The notes beneath the pieces were generated by a model. That model did not search any database, had not been told where the DNA came from, and worked only from the letters and a program-made list of their open reading frames with translations. The position numbers and the translations under genes are program-made. A stretch of DNA of 20,524 nucleotides. Source: Bifidobacterium breve. Its GTDB lineage: Bacteria > Actinomycetota > Acidimicrobiia > Acidimicrobiales > Ilumatobacteraceae. The stretch spans positions 1 through 20,524 of the forward strand of contig CAMDER010000013.1 in the NCBI GenBank assembly GCA_945896935.1, written 5' to 3'. Each line of letters opens with the position of its first letter. Positions within the stretch are counted from its first letter, which is position 1. Below, one piece after another: positions 6,049-14,365 of the stretch.

Positions 6049-7263
6049 TCAGCGAGGTTCCTTGGGCAAACCGAGCACCATCTCGCCAATGATATTTGAC
6101 TGAATTTGCGATGAGCCTGCATAAATCGTTCCAGCACGGGCATTGAGAAACGCCCCAGTCCAACTTCCGCTGGAGTTGGGCGCACTGCGATCATCTGGTT
6201 GGAACGAATTCAAAGGAGGTCGTCCTTCTGGACACATCGCCGAGGCCCCGAGGATCTCCATAGAAAGTTCAGTCACGGCTTGGTGATACTCACTCCAGTA
6301 ACGCTTGAAGATTCCGCCATCGGGTCCGGGGTGACCTCCTGCAAGGAATTTTGTCAAGGTGCGCAATCCGAGATAGCGCATGATTTGAACCTTTGAATAC
6401 GCCCAGGCAAGTTTTTGTCGAATCAGAGGATCTTGGTCAACCCCACACTCCTTAGCCAAGAGCAGCAATCGATCAAGTTCGGCTTGAAAACGCACGGGAA
6501 CCGTCGCAGCACCTTCACCGCGCTCATAACCAAGCAGCGTCATTGCCACGGCCCAACCGTTATTCAGTCCGCCAACGACATTGTCCTTTGGACACACCGC
6601 GTCGGTATAAAAGACTTCGTTGAATTCGCTCTCGCCATTGATCATTTTGATCGGGCGAACCTCAATTCCGGGTTGACGCATATCAACCAAAAGAAATGAA
6701 ATGCCTTTATGTTTGGGACTATCGGGATCAGTTCGCGCCAACGTAAAAATGTGATCGGCCAAATGCCCAGCCGAGGTCCAGATTTTTTGCCCGTTCAATA
6801 CCCACTGATCACCGTCAAGAGTTGCCTTCAGACCCAGGCTTCCTAAGTCACTGCCCGCATTGGGTTCGCTATAGCCCTGACACCACACATCATCATTGGA
6901 CAAGATGCGCGGCAGGTAATACGTCTTTTGTTCTTCAGTCCCCCACGTCAACAACGTGTTCCCCAACATGGTGATACCAAAGCCATCATTTGATCCACCT
7001 GTTGGCACGCCCGCCTTGGCAAATTCTTCAGCCAAGATCACTTGTTCGAGCGCCGACATCCCGCCGCCGCCATATTCGGCCGGCCAACCTGCTGCGAGAT
7101 AACGCTCACGATGCAAAATTTTTCGCCAGTCCATCACCCAGGCATGGGCTTCGTCTGCGGGCAATAATCCAATCCCGCGCCAATCGGCTGGAAGGTTTTT
7201 GGCCAAGAATGACTGCACTTTGCTACGAAAGACATCTACTTCGGGGCCATACATCGGACGCAT
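6049..7263 (-). CDS. Acyl-CoA dehydrogenase (FadE family)
   Basis: FAD-dependent alpha,beta-dehydrogenation of an acyl-CoA, about 404 residues from ATG 7263. N-terminal helical domain with AGWPAEYGGGG (about 58-68). Middle beta domain with the FAD-contacting GYSEPNAGSD (about 130-139), GQKIWTS and the KGISFLLVDM strand. C-terminal helical domain ends in ARAGTIYAGSSQIQSNIIGE then VLGLP. The MCAD-type catalytic Glu site (YEG) is Ala here (A382), but the alternative site used by LCAD and isovaleryl-CoA dehydrogenase is present as YER (E247). The substrate cannot be named. The frame opens at TTG 7284, and ATG 7263 is preferred by similarity to family N termini. First in a close run with the small protein, HNH and lipoate-ligase-like genes. 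Confidence 0.93.
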   Translation of the reverse strand: MRPMYGPEVDVFRSKVQSFLAKNLPADWRGIGLLPADEAHAWVMDWRKILHRERYLAAGWPAEYGGGGMSALEQVILAEEFAKAGVPTGGSNDGFGITMLGNTLLTWGTEEQKTYYLPRILSNDDVWCQGYSEPNAGSDLGSLGLKATLDGDQWVLNGQKIWTSAGHLADHIFTLARTDPDSPKHKGISFLLVDMRQPGIEVRPIKMINGESEFNEVFYTDAVCPKDNVVGGLNNGWAVAMTLLGYERGEGAATVPVRFQAELDRLLLLAKECGVDQDPLIRQKLAWAYSKVQIMRYLGLRTLTKFLAGGHPGPDGGIFKRYWSEYHQAVTELSMEILGASAMCPEGRPPLNSFQPDDRSAPNSSGSWTGAFLNARAGTIYAGSSQIQSNIIGEMVLGLPKEPR

Positions 7264-7304
7264 ACCTGCGAACTTACTCGCCAATTGACGCAGACCGTGA
7301 ATTT

Positions 7305-8183
7305 TCAGTTTGTGATACTGGTGAGTGCAACTGCAGCAGCACCGATTAAAGCCGATGAGTCACCAAGACCGAGGGGCACGATCGAAATCCCTGCGGTGAA
7401 TGGCAATTTAGATCGAGCGACCAACTCATCGTTGGCTGCTCGAAAGAACGGGTCGCCCCATCCCAAGGCGACACTTCCTCCAACAACGACCCGCGAAATA
7501 TCAGCGACTGCAGCAACCGACGCAACGGCACGTCCTAACAAAATTCCGTTACGGACTTTTAAGTTCATCGGTGCATACATCGGGTCACGTCCCGTTTCTA
7601 GCTCAACGGCTGGACCTGATAGGTACGCCTCGAGACAACCTCGTCCCCCACAACGACACGGACGATCATCATGCCCAACAATGTCTCCTCCAACTGCAAT
7701 GTGCCCAAAGTGACCGGCGTTCCCACTGCGACCCACCGCAAGGCGATTATTGATGACGAGCCCGCCTCCAACTCCAGTCCCGATCACAACCGCCATGAAA
7801 TTTGCACAACCGCGTGCCGCGCCCTTCCAACCTTCGGCCAGGGCAAGAGCCTTCGCATCATTATCGATGTAGGTCTTCAAACCAGTTAATTCTGAAATTG
7901 ATGACAAAAGCGGAAAATCAACCCATGCCGGAATGTGCAACGGGGATACCTCGGTTCCACCAATTTTCATCGGGCCGCCACAAGCAACTCCACAGGCGAC
8001 TAACTCAATGTCAGAGGCTGCGGCTTGAATGCGTTTAATCAACGTCGAAAGCGTGATCCATGGGGCGCGCGCTGGGGTTGCCACTCGATCTCGACGGATG
8101 ATGTCACCTTGCGCGGTGACGACAGCAGCAGCCAATTTCGTTCCGCCAATGTCAACTGCAAGAATTCCTGAGGTCGTTGCCAT
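7305..8183 (-). CDS. ROK-family sugar kinase (glucokinase-like)
   Basis: 292 residues from ATG 8183 (GTG 8192 is the alternative). Probably phosphorylates glucose or a related hexose with ATP. N-terminal phosphate loop DIGGTK (11-16); YIDNDAKALALAEG with the catalytic Asp (D109); GTGVGGG (135-141); then SGNAGHFGH and the ROK zinc site CRCGGRGCLE (C176, C178, C183, with E185 as sugar ligand). The usual sugar-binding Glu of GExGH is replaced by His (H158), so the substrate may differ from glucose. The phosphofructokinase in the same window gives a glycolytic context. It diverges from moxR across 34 bp, and its stop lies 41 bp before the acyl-CoA dehydrogenase ATG. Confidence 0.9.
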   Translation of the reverse strand: MATTSGILAVDIGGTKLAAAVVTAQGDIIRRDRVATPARAPWITLSTLIKRIQAAASDIELVACGVACGGPMKIGGTEVSPLHIPAWVDFPLLSSISELTGLKTYIDNDAKALALAEGWKGAARGCANFMAVVIGTGVGGGLVINNRLAVGRSGNAGHFGHIAVGGDIVGHDDRPCRCGGRGCLEAYLSGPAVELETGRDPMYAPMNLKVRNGILLGRAVASVAAVADISRVVVGGSVALGWGDPFFRAANDELVARSKLPFTAGISIVPLGLGDSSALIGAAAVALTSITN

Positions 8184-8217
8184 GTAACTCACGGTATCTA
8201 GCGTCTAGCGTGACACC
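8184..8217. promoter_or_regulatory. Compact divergent promoter region, ROK kinase / moxR
   Basis: Only 34 bp separate two divergent genes. TAGCGT at 8206-8211 lies exactly six bases before the moxR GTG, fitting a -10 element of a leaderless transcript. The same stretch holds a tandem TCTAGCG TCTAGCG (8197-8210). A wider dyad CACGGT (8190-8195) / ACCGTG (8215-8220) reaches into the moxR start codon and could be a regulator site. On the minus strand TAGATA (8200-8195) is a weak candidate -10 for the kinase. Confidence 0.45.
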
Positions 8218-9186
8218 GTGTCTTCTACCGCCGGTTCCACTTCATCCCGCTCCTTTGCCCGCATGTTTGAGTCCATCGTGGACAACGTCGGGCTAGTTCT
8301 TCAGGGTAAAAAAGGCCCCATTGAACTCGCCGTTGTTTGCCTCCTGGCCGATGGCCACCTGCTCATCGAAGATGTGCCGGGCGTCGGCAAAACAAGTTTG
8401 GCCAAAGCTCTGTCCGCTTCTATCGATTGTTCGTGGAAACGCGTTCAGTTCACTCCCGACTTGTTACCGTCCGATCTCGTCGGAGTTTCGATTTGGAGCA
8501 AACAGCGCGAGGTCTTTGAATTTCAAGAGGGACCGCTATTCGCCAACATCGTTCTTGCTGACGAAATCAATCGTGCTTCTCCCAAGACTCAGTCCGCACT
8601 GTTAGAGGCGATGGAAGAACGCCAAGTATCAATTGATGGTGTCACTCGTCGTTTGCCACACCCGTTTCTTGTCATTGCAACACAAAATCCGGTTGAACAT
8701 GACGGCACATATAAATTGCCCGAAAGTCAACTCGATCGGTTTTTGATTCGCATGGAGATCGGATACCCAAACCGCCAAGCCGAACTTGACATTCTTGAAC
8801 CCAAAACTGGTGCCGAATTAACCAATCAACTCGCACCTGTTGTGACTGCCCACGACATTCAAGAAATGATCACTGCTGCATCTCGGGTATCAATGGTTGA
8901 TCCTCTCAAGAATTATCTCGTTGATATTGCTCATGCGAGTCGCAAGCACCCTCAAGTCGCGCTCGGACTATCTCCTCGAGCGATCATTCAATTGGCGCGA
9001 GCGGTGCGAGCACTCGCAGCAGCGCGGGGCCGCGATTACACCACCCCCGATGATGTGAAAGAACTTGCGGTTCCTGTTTTAGCGCATCGCCTCGTTTTAC
9101 GAAACAGCAACTCTGGTCGTCGCGTGACAACGACCGACGTCATACAAGAAATTCTCGCAACTGCACCTGTCCCTTCTGGACGTTAA
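8218..9186 (+). CDS. MoxR-type AAA+ ATPase
   Basis: 322 residues. MoxR ATPases act as chaperone-like remodellers, usually beside DUF58/VWA proteins. Walker A PGVGKTS (54-60), Walker B IVLADEINRA (111-120; D115, E116), sensor ATQNP (154-158), arginine-bearing LDRF (172-175), and the C-terminal LGLSPRA of the lid domain are all present, so the protein should be an active ATPase. The GTG at 8218 is taken as start; ATG 8263 is possible but would trim the conserved N-terminal helix. The stop is two bases before the DUF58 gene, and a transglutaminase follows, giving the classic MoxR-DUF58-TgpA operon. The exact cellular role in actinobacteria is unclear. Confidence 0.95.
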   Translation: MSSTAGSTSSRSFARMFESIVDNVGLVLQGKKGPIELAVVCLLADGHLLIEDVPGVGKTSLAKALSASIDCSWKRVQFTPDLLPSDLVGVSIWSKQREVFEFQEGPLFANIVLADEINRASPKTQSALLEAMEERQVSIDGVTRRLPHPFLVIATQNPVEHDGTYKLPESQLDRFLIRMEIGYPNRQAELDILEPKTGAELTNQLAPVVTAHDIQEMITAASRVSMVDPLKNYLVDIAHASRKHPQVALGLSPRAIIQLARAVRALAAARGRDYTTPDDVKELAVPVLAHRLVLRNSNSGRRVTTTDVIQEILATAPVPSGR

Positions 9187-9188
9187 AT

Positions 9189-10355
9189 ATGCTCTCACGA
9201 CAATCCGGAGTCTTTGTCTTCGGTGGTTTGATCACCATCGCTATTGGTCGCCTCTTCGGACTTTTAGAACTCTTCATTATGGGTACGGCGCTCATCACAT
9301 GCGTGGCGGTCGCGATACTTTTGGTTACCACACAAAAACCAAATATTGAGATCAACCGAGCAGTTGTTCCACTTAACCCAGAAGCAGGACAAATCGTCGA
9401 GGTTGGACTCAGCCTGCTGACAAGCTCACGAATCCCCGCCTGCGACGTCTACGAAACAACAGAAGATGGCGGGAGAGTTCATATCTCGCTGGCACCTCTA
9501 CCTTCGGGGCGAGTCGCTCGCGCCAGTTACCAGATTGCCACCCATCGCCGCGGCAATCTCATCCTCGGACCAGCAATTGTCGAGGTTGCAGATCCGCTCG
9601 GGCTGTCGCGACGATCGAAAAATTTAGGTCAATCAACCGAGGTCACCGTCTACCCTCAATCAGTCAATGTCGATCTCCCCGATCCTAAAACTAGTACCGG
9701 CGAATTAGTTGATGCCATCAAGCGAGCCATTCGCAACCAACCAACAAGTTCCGAATTCCGCTCAATGCGCGAATACGCAATGGGTGACGATCCGCGCCGT
9801 ATCAATTGGAAAGTCAGTGCGAAGCGCGAAGACTTGGTCGTTAACGAATACGAAACCGAAATCGCCATAGACATGCACATCACTCTCGACACACAAAGTC
9901 GTTCATATTCACCCGAGGGTTTTGAGCGTGCGGTTTCTGTAGCCGCATCCTTTGCTCGATCTATTGCGAAGCAAAATGACGAAGACTTCGCGAAAGTCCG
10001 AATCAACTGCGGCTCACAGAATTTTTCTATCTCGGCTCCTTCAGAGGCATCGCAGGTCCTTAAATTTCTCGCCGGAATAACTGCGGTCGGCAACGATTCG
10101 TTACATATCGCGCCACGCGAATCGGGCCAACTCAAAGTGGACATCATCATTACAGGCAATCCAGATTCTCAATGGATTGAGACAACCTGGAAACAATGCG
10201 GATCAGCCCGAATCGTTGTGGTTATTTTTTGCGAAAACTCGCCCGCTGCCAGCAATATTCCTACCCATTGGTTTGTGCTCTCGTGCCAACAACTCAACTT
10301 CTTTGCTGAAAGTTGGAACCTTCTGTCCGCGCTATCGGCTGACTATCTCGTCTGA
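9189..10355 (+). CDS. DUF58 domain membrane protein
   Basis: 388 residues. Two hydrophobic helices near the N terminus (about 8-27 and 29-47), then a beta-rich region, then the DUF58 signature FRSMREYAMGDDPRRINW (190-207) followed by SAKREDLVVNEYE. The rest resembles a VWA-like fold, as usual in this family. The partner protein of MoxR ATPases; its biochemical role is not established. The ATG at 9189 follows the moxR stop by two bases, and the next gene begins 11 bp after this stop, so the three are surely co-transcribed. Confidence 0.93.
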   Translation: MLSRQSGVFVFGGLITIAIGRLFGLLELFIMGTALITCVAVAILLVTTQKPNIEINRAVVPLNPEAGQIVEVGLSLLTSSRIPACDVYETTEDGGRVHISLAPLPSGRVARASYQIATHRRGNLILGPAIVEVADPLGLSRRSKNLGQSTEVTVYPQSVNVDLPDPKTSTGELVDAIKRAIRNQPTSSEFRSMREYAMGDDPRRINWKVSAKREDLVVNEYETEIAIDMHITLDTQSRSYSPEGFERAVSVAASFARSIAKQNDEDFAKVRINCGSQNFSISAPSEASQVLKFLAGITAVGNDSLHIAPRESGQLKVDIIITGNPDSQWIETTWKQCGSARIVVVIFCENSPAASNIPTHWFVLSCQQLNFFAESWNLLSALSADYLV

Positions 10356-10366
10356 ATCGCCCGCCC

Positions 10367-12637
10367 GTGACAACTTCTGCTTCTCGCCCCAACAGCAAAG
10401 ACATTGCATACGATCGAACGCTGCGTGATCTACTCGGAGTGGGGACTCTTTGGATGATGACCCTCGTGACGGCAATTTCGTTCTGCCGAATTTTTAGTGG
10501 ATGGGGTTTTCTCACTTCTTACATCATTGTTGCGACTGCCGGACATCTTGTGGCCTATGCACTTCGCCGATGGAGACTTCCATTCTTGTTGTCCTTCGTT
10601 GGCGTCACGTTGTTTACTTATCTTCTCGCGTCCTATTTTCAAGCCCGTCAAACCTTGACATTTGGACTACCACTTGGTCGCACTTGGTCGTTCGTGTGGC
10701 AAGAAATTTCTGATTCATGGAGGCTCCTTGGTGACACCGTCCCACCCCTGGCACTTCAATCCGGATTTGGGTTTGTCGGCCTCGCCAGCATCGGTCTCAT
10801 TGCGTTCTTATCGGACGCATTCGCTTTTCGCTTTGCTGGTCGCGTTGAATCACTGATTCCATCAACCATCATTTTTGTCGTTCTTGCGAGCGTCGGCATC
10901 GACCGAAATCGGACGATCGTCACCGCACTCTGGATCGCCACGGCAATTATTTCTGTCGCCGTTTTACGACTTCGAAATCAACTCGCAAGAAGTAGCAGAC
11001 TTTTTGGGTATCGACCTGGTCGCACAACATTGCTGTCAGCCTCTTACATCGCCCTCTTAGCGGTGGTCGCAAGTTTGATTGCCTTAATCATCGGCCCACG
11101 AATACCGGGCGCCAACGAAGACTCATGGTTATCAAACCAATCGGGTCAATCTGGACCACAACTTGATCCCCTCGTTGACATTCGAGGTCGACTCAATGAC
11201 CCCACCGATGAAATACTTTTCAGCGTCGCTTCCGAATCCCCTTCGTATTGGCGTACGACTTCCCTGCCCAATTTTGATGGGACTCAATGGACTGTTTCAC
11301 AAGATCTCCTAGATAGCGCAGGCGGTGAACTCGCAAGTACTGCAACGATTTCCGAAGTTGGTGTGGCCGAAACTGAAGTTACCCAACTCGTCACGATCCA
11401 AAGCCTTGCCGGGAATTTTGCCCCGGTCGCCGATCGACCAGTGCAATTACGATCGGCGACGCGGAGTTTGTTTTACGAACCTCAAAGCGGAACATTACTT
11501 GTCAGCAAAGATGGGCTCAACCGTAACGACAATTATCAGATCGTTTCAACAATCGTCGTTCCTTCAGCCGACACATTGCGAATCTCATCATCTTCCTCAC
11601 CTCCTGATGTCGAATACCTACAACTCCCACAGAATCAAGAAATCGCTGAACTTCAACAAGTTGTCGATCAAATCGTCAGGGGATCGACGGGAAATTACGA
11701 AAAATTACTGGCGATACAGAGTTACTTCCGAGATAATTTCACCTATTCTCTCGATGTCCCGTCAAGTAATTCGTCGACAGCAACTCTCGAGTTCCTCAAT
11801 CGTAAAACTGGATATTGCGAACAATTTTCCTCAACGTTCGCCGTCTTCGCTCGACTGTTAGGCATCCCTTCCCGTGTTGCGATTGGATTCACACCGGGTG
11901 AGCAGTCCCCGATCGGAACATCGAATGTTCAACTCTTCAACGTTCGTAGCCAACACGCCCATGCATGGCCCGAAGTCTGGTTTGACGGCATTGGTTGGGT
12001 TCTGTTTGAACCAACCCCTGGTCGTGGTGCACCATCAGCCAATTACACGAATGTCGCACCTGCCCAAGATGATTCGTTCCCGTCCGCCGCAGCGCCAACA
12101 ACTACATCGCCCAATGAAACGTCGACTACCACCGCAGTTAATCCAACGACCGTTCCAAACGACCCGATGAATCCAACATCATCGTCGACGACGGAGCCCT
12201 CACAAAGTTTGATACAAATTTTTAGCTACCTTGCTGTTGCAATCGCGTTGATTGCCTTGTGGGCATTTGCGATGCCACGATTCGTCCGGTCTGCTGCCCG
12301 ACGACGGGAAAATAATTTGATTCTCCTGAGCTGGCGATCTGCTGTCGCTCAATTTGAAGCTGTCCATGGTGAACTTCCGAATCAACTCACCGTTTTTGAA
12401 ATTGGCGAGCGGTTCATCGAACAAAACTGGGGCCAAGCCGAATTTGTTGGACGAATCGTCAACTTAGTGACACAACATTTATTTGCTGGCTTTGAGAGCA
12501 ACATTGATGTTCACCGAGAACTGGATGACTTCGTGACAACATATCGCGCCCAGTTACCGTTGAATATTCAGATTCGCCGGCACCTCAGTCCGCGCCTGGC
12601 GTGGAAACTCGCTGGTGGACGTCAATCTCGCCCGTAA
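10367..12637 (+). CDS. TgpA-like membrane transglutaminase
   Basis: 756 residues. N-terminal multi-helix membrane part (six or so hydrophobic segments between about 24 and 243), an extracytoplasmic region, a transglutaminase-like core (about 440-555), a Ser/Thr/Pro linker (565-612), one more helix (613-636) and a cytoplasmic tail of about 120 residues. Catalytic Cys in TGYCEQFSSTF (C484) and His in HAHAWPEVWF (H532). The third position reads FEPTPGRG (E548) where many members have Asp. This is the actinobacterial type of the family. The GTG at 10367 starts 11 bp after the DUF58 stop. Last gene of the MoxR-DUF58-TgpA operon; the stop is 9 bp from the convergent DUF3040 stop. Substrate unknown, probably an envelope protein. 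Confidence 0.93.
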   Translation: MTTSASRPNSKDIAYDRTLRDLLGVGTLWMMTLVTAISFCRIFSGWGFLTSYIIVATAGHLVAYALRRWRLPFLLSFVGVTLFTYLLASYFQARQTLTFGLPLGRTWSFVWQEISDSWRLLGDTVPPLALQSGFGFVGLASIGLIAFLSDAFAFRFAGRVESLIPSTIIFVVLASVGIDRNRTIVTALWIATAIISVAVLRLRNQLARSSRLFGYRPGRTTLLSASYIALLAVVASLIALIIGPRIPGANEDSWLSNQSGQSGPQLDPLVDIRGRLNDPTDEILFSVASESPSYWRTTSLPNFDGTQWTVSQDLLDSAGGELASTATISEVGVAETEVTQLVTIQSLAGNFAPVADRPVQLRSATRSLFYEPQSGTLLVSKDGLNRNDNYQIVSTIVVPSADTLRISSSSSPPDVEYLQLPQNQEIAELQQVVDQIVRGSTGNYEKLLAIQSYFRDNFTYSLDVPSSNSSTATLEFLNRKTGYCEQFSSTFAVFARLLGIPSRVAIGFTPGEQSPIGTSNVQLFNVRSQHAHAWPEVWFDGIGWVLFEPTPGRGAPSANYTNVAPAQDDSFPSAAAPTTTSPNETSTTTAVNPTTVPNDPMNPTSSSTTEPSQSLIQIFSYLAVAIALIALWAFAMPRFVRSAARRRENNLILLSWRSAVAQFEAVHGELPNQLTVFEIGERFIEQNWGQAEFVGRIVNLVTQHLFAGFESNIDVHRELDDFVTTYRAQLPLNIQIRRHLSPRLAWKLAGGRQSRP

Positions 12638-12646
12638 AGAATTTAA

Positions 12647-12982
12647 CTACTGGAAGCGACGATTGGCTGACGAACGCGCCTTGCGAATCGCCCCAGCCAC
12701 ATCTTGTATCCCGGCTTTACCCATCGCGCGGGCGTTGCGCTCAATGACGGCCAGCAATGCGAGCATGCCAACGAATGCTACAAACGCCGCAATGTAGTGA
12801 ACCTGTAGTAAAACGACCAAAAGAACTAGGCACAGAACCAGGCCGACCACGGCCCAGCGAACTGTTTTTGCCGAATGGGTGTATAACCCCGAAGGCGACA
12901 CGGCTTGAGCAAACTTTGAGTCATTTTGTAGTTCTTCTTCGATTTGGCGCAAAATGCGCTGTTCGTTTTCGGACAATGCCAT
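12647..12982 (-). CDS. DUF3040 membrane protein
   Basis: 111 residues from ATG 12982. MALSENEQRILRQIEEEL is the hallmark N terminus of DUF3040, a small actinobacterial family of unknown function. Two membrane helices follow (about 42-60 and 65-81), then a short basic tail. The start is fixed by a near-perfect ribosome site AGGAGGT eight bases upstream. The longer frame would begin inside that site. It lies 54 bp after DNA polymerase IV on the same strand and may be co-transcribed or have its own promoter. Confidence 0.9.
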   Translation of the reverse strand: MALSENEQRILRQIEEELQNDSKFAQAVSPSGLYTHSAKTVRWAVVGLVLCLVLLVVLLQVHYIAAFVAFVGMLALLAVIERNARAMGKAGIQDVAGAIRKARSSANRRFQ

Positions 12983-12989
12983 GGGTCTC

Positions 12990-12996
12990 ACCTCCT
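12990..12996 (-). promoter_or_regulatory. Strong ribosome-binding site of the DUF3040 gene
   Basis: The minus strand reads AGGAGGT, the best Shine-Dalgarno sequence in the window, seven bases before the ATG at 12982. It decides the start codon over the in-frame GTG at 12991. It also contrasts with neighbours that show no ribosome site. Confidence 0.85.
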
Positions 12997-13036
12997 GCTT
13001 TCACACGTCGATTCATAGTCTCACAGACCGAGCGGC

Positions 13037-14347
13037 CTAAGGCAAAGCATGCCCTGGTTTTTCTTCACTCGGGCCCCATGGTGATTGCCCTAATTCGCGC
13101 CGACCAGTGACTGTGATTGAACTTGCTGGGCTGATCGCATCTCGTCCAAACTTTTCTCGGATCTCATCAACTGCTTGACTTGCCGGACTCCAATCGCGTT
13201 CAAGGTCGGCGGTCGTGCGACCATCGGCCCCAGATTGATCGCTCCCGTCACCCCCAAAATTAAGCAGTGACAATTGCTCGACGGGTTCAACAAATCCCGA
13301 CACGCTGACACCAATCAAGCGAATACCAATTGTTGGATCAATCTTTTCAAGCAAGGGATCAAGTGCTTTCACCATCGCTGGAGCACTAGCCAATGGACTA
13401 CCGGGAGTGATTGATCGAGTAATCGTCTCAAAATTCGAATAACGAATTTTGAGAGTGAGAGTTCGCGCCGCACTTTCATGCGCGCGCAATCGCGACGACA
13501 CTGCATCGGTCAGCCGGACAATTTCACGCCGCATTGCCGCCCGGTCGGTGATGTCATGGGAAAAGGTTTCCTCGTGGCCGATTGACTTCAGGTCACGTAC
13601 GGTCTGCACCGATCGATCGTCAATCCCGTTGGCAAGTGCGAACAAATGGCGCCCATGCGCTTTGCCAACCGCCCGAATCAGAGTTTCTTCTCCAAGCGCA
13701 ACGAGGTCGCCGACTAACCGCACGCCGAGTCGATCAAGTTTCGCCAAAGTCGCTGGACCCACTCCCCACAAAGATTGAACCGGCAAAGGATGCAAAAAAG
13801 CTAATTCTTTGCCCGGGGCAATCAACAAAACCCCGGGTCCTTCATTGATCCCACTGCTCGTCGGAATCGGCTTAGCCTTTTTTGAAGCCAACTTGGCGAT
13901 GAACTTAGATGTGGCAACTCCAACCGAACACGGCAATTCAAGTTCGTTCTGTATTTGTTCCTTAATCTTCCAACCGATCGCGGTGCCATCGCCGAAGAGA
14001 TGTACCGAACCCGTCACGTCAAGGAATGCTTCATCAAGGGCGATTGGCTCAATGAACGGAGTGAACTGCCCAAAAATCGTATGCACTTGTTTGCTGACTT
14101 TTGAATACTCGGCATAGTCGCCCGACAAAAAGACTGCTTGCGGACATAGTTGCCGTGCTTTCGAAGACGACATAGCCGAGAAAACCCCGTAGCGCCGCGC
14201 CTCGTAATTTGCGGCTGCGACCACTCCGCGAGATCCGGCTCCGCCAACGACAACGGGTTGTCCAATTAATTCAGGATGCCGTCTCATTTCAACCGAAACA
14301 AAAAATGCATCCATGTCCACATGCAAAATCGTGCGATGTTCAGCCAT
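13037..14347 (-). CDS. dinB: DNA polymerase IV (Y-family)
   Basis: 436 residues. Translesion polymerase copying damaged templates. Catalytic carboxylates in HVDMDAFFVSVE (D11; steric-gate aromatic F16) and ALDEAFLDVTG (D105, E106); nucleotide-contact motif YEARRYGV (48-55); palm and thumb with SVGVATSKFIAKLASKKAKP; HhH region LWGVGPATLAKL; little-finger domain (about 255-355). EQLSLLNF (357-364) is close to the QLxLF sliding-clamp-binding consensus. The C-terminal 70 residues after it are an extension containing a duplicated-looking basic segment. Start ATG 14347, 18 bp after the mannosyltransferase stop. No LexA-type box is seen before it, so SOS control is not evident. Full set of catalytic residues, so presumably active. 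Confidence 0.96.
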   Translation of the reverse strand: MAEHRTILHVDMDAFFVSVEMRRHPELIGQPVVVGGAGSRGVVAAANYEARRYGVFSAMSSSKARQLCPQAVFLSGDYAEYSKVSKQVHTIFGQFTPFIEPIALDEAFLDVTGSVHLFGDGTAIGWKIKEQIQNELELPCSVGVATSKFIAKLASKKAKPIPTSSGINEGPGVLLIAPGKELAFLHPLPVQSLWGVGPATLAKLDRLGVRLVGDLVALGEETLIRAVGKAHGRHLFALANGIDDRSVQTVRDLKSIGHEETFSHDITDRAAMRREIVRLTDAVSSRLRAHESAARTLTLKIRYSNFETITRSITPGSPLASAPAMVKALDPLLEKIDPTIGIRLIGVSVSGFVEPVEQLSLLNFGGDGSDQSGADGRTTADLERDWSPASQAVDEIREKFGRDAISPASSITVTGRRELGQSPWGPSEEKPGHALP

Positions 14348-14365
14348 GATGCAATCGTCGCTCGA

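Noticed and set aside
9656..10159. 167-codon minus-strand frame inside the DUF58 gene
   Set aside because: Antisense to a well-supported gene, with no recognisable features.
11325..11861. 178-codon plus-strand frame within the transglutaminase gene
   Set aside because: Overlaps the Cys-containing catalytic core in another frame; composition unlike a real protein.
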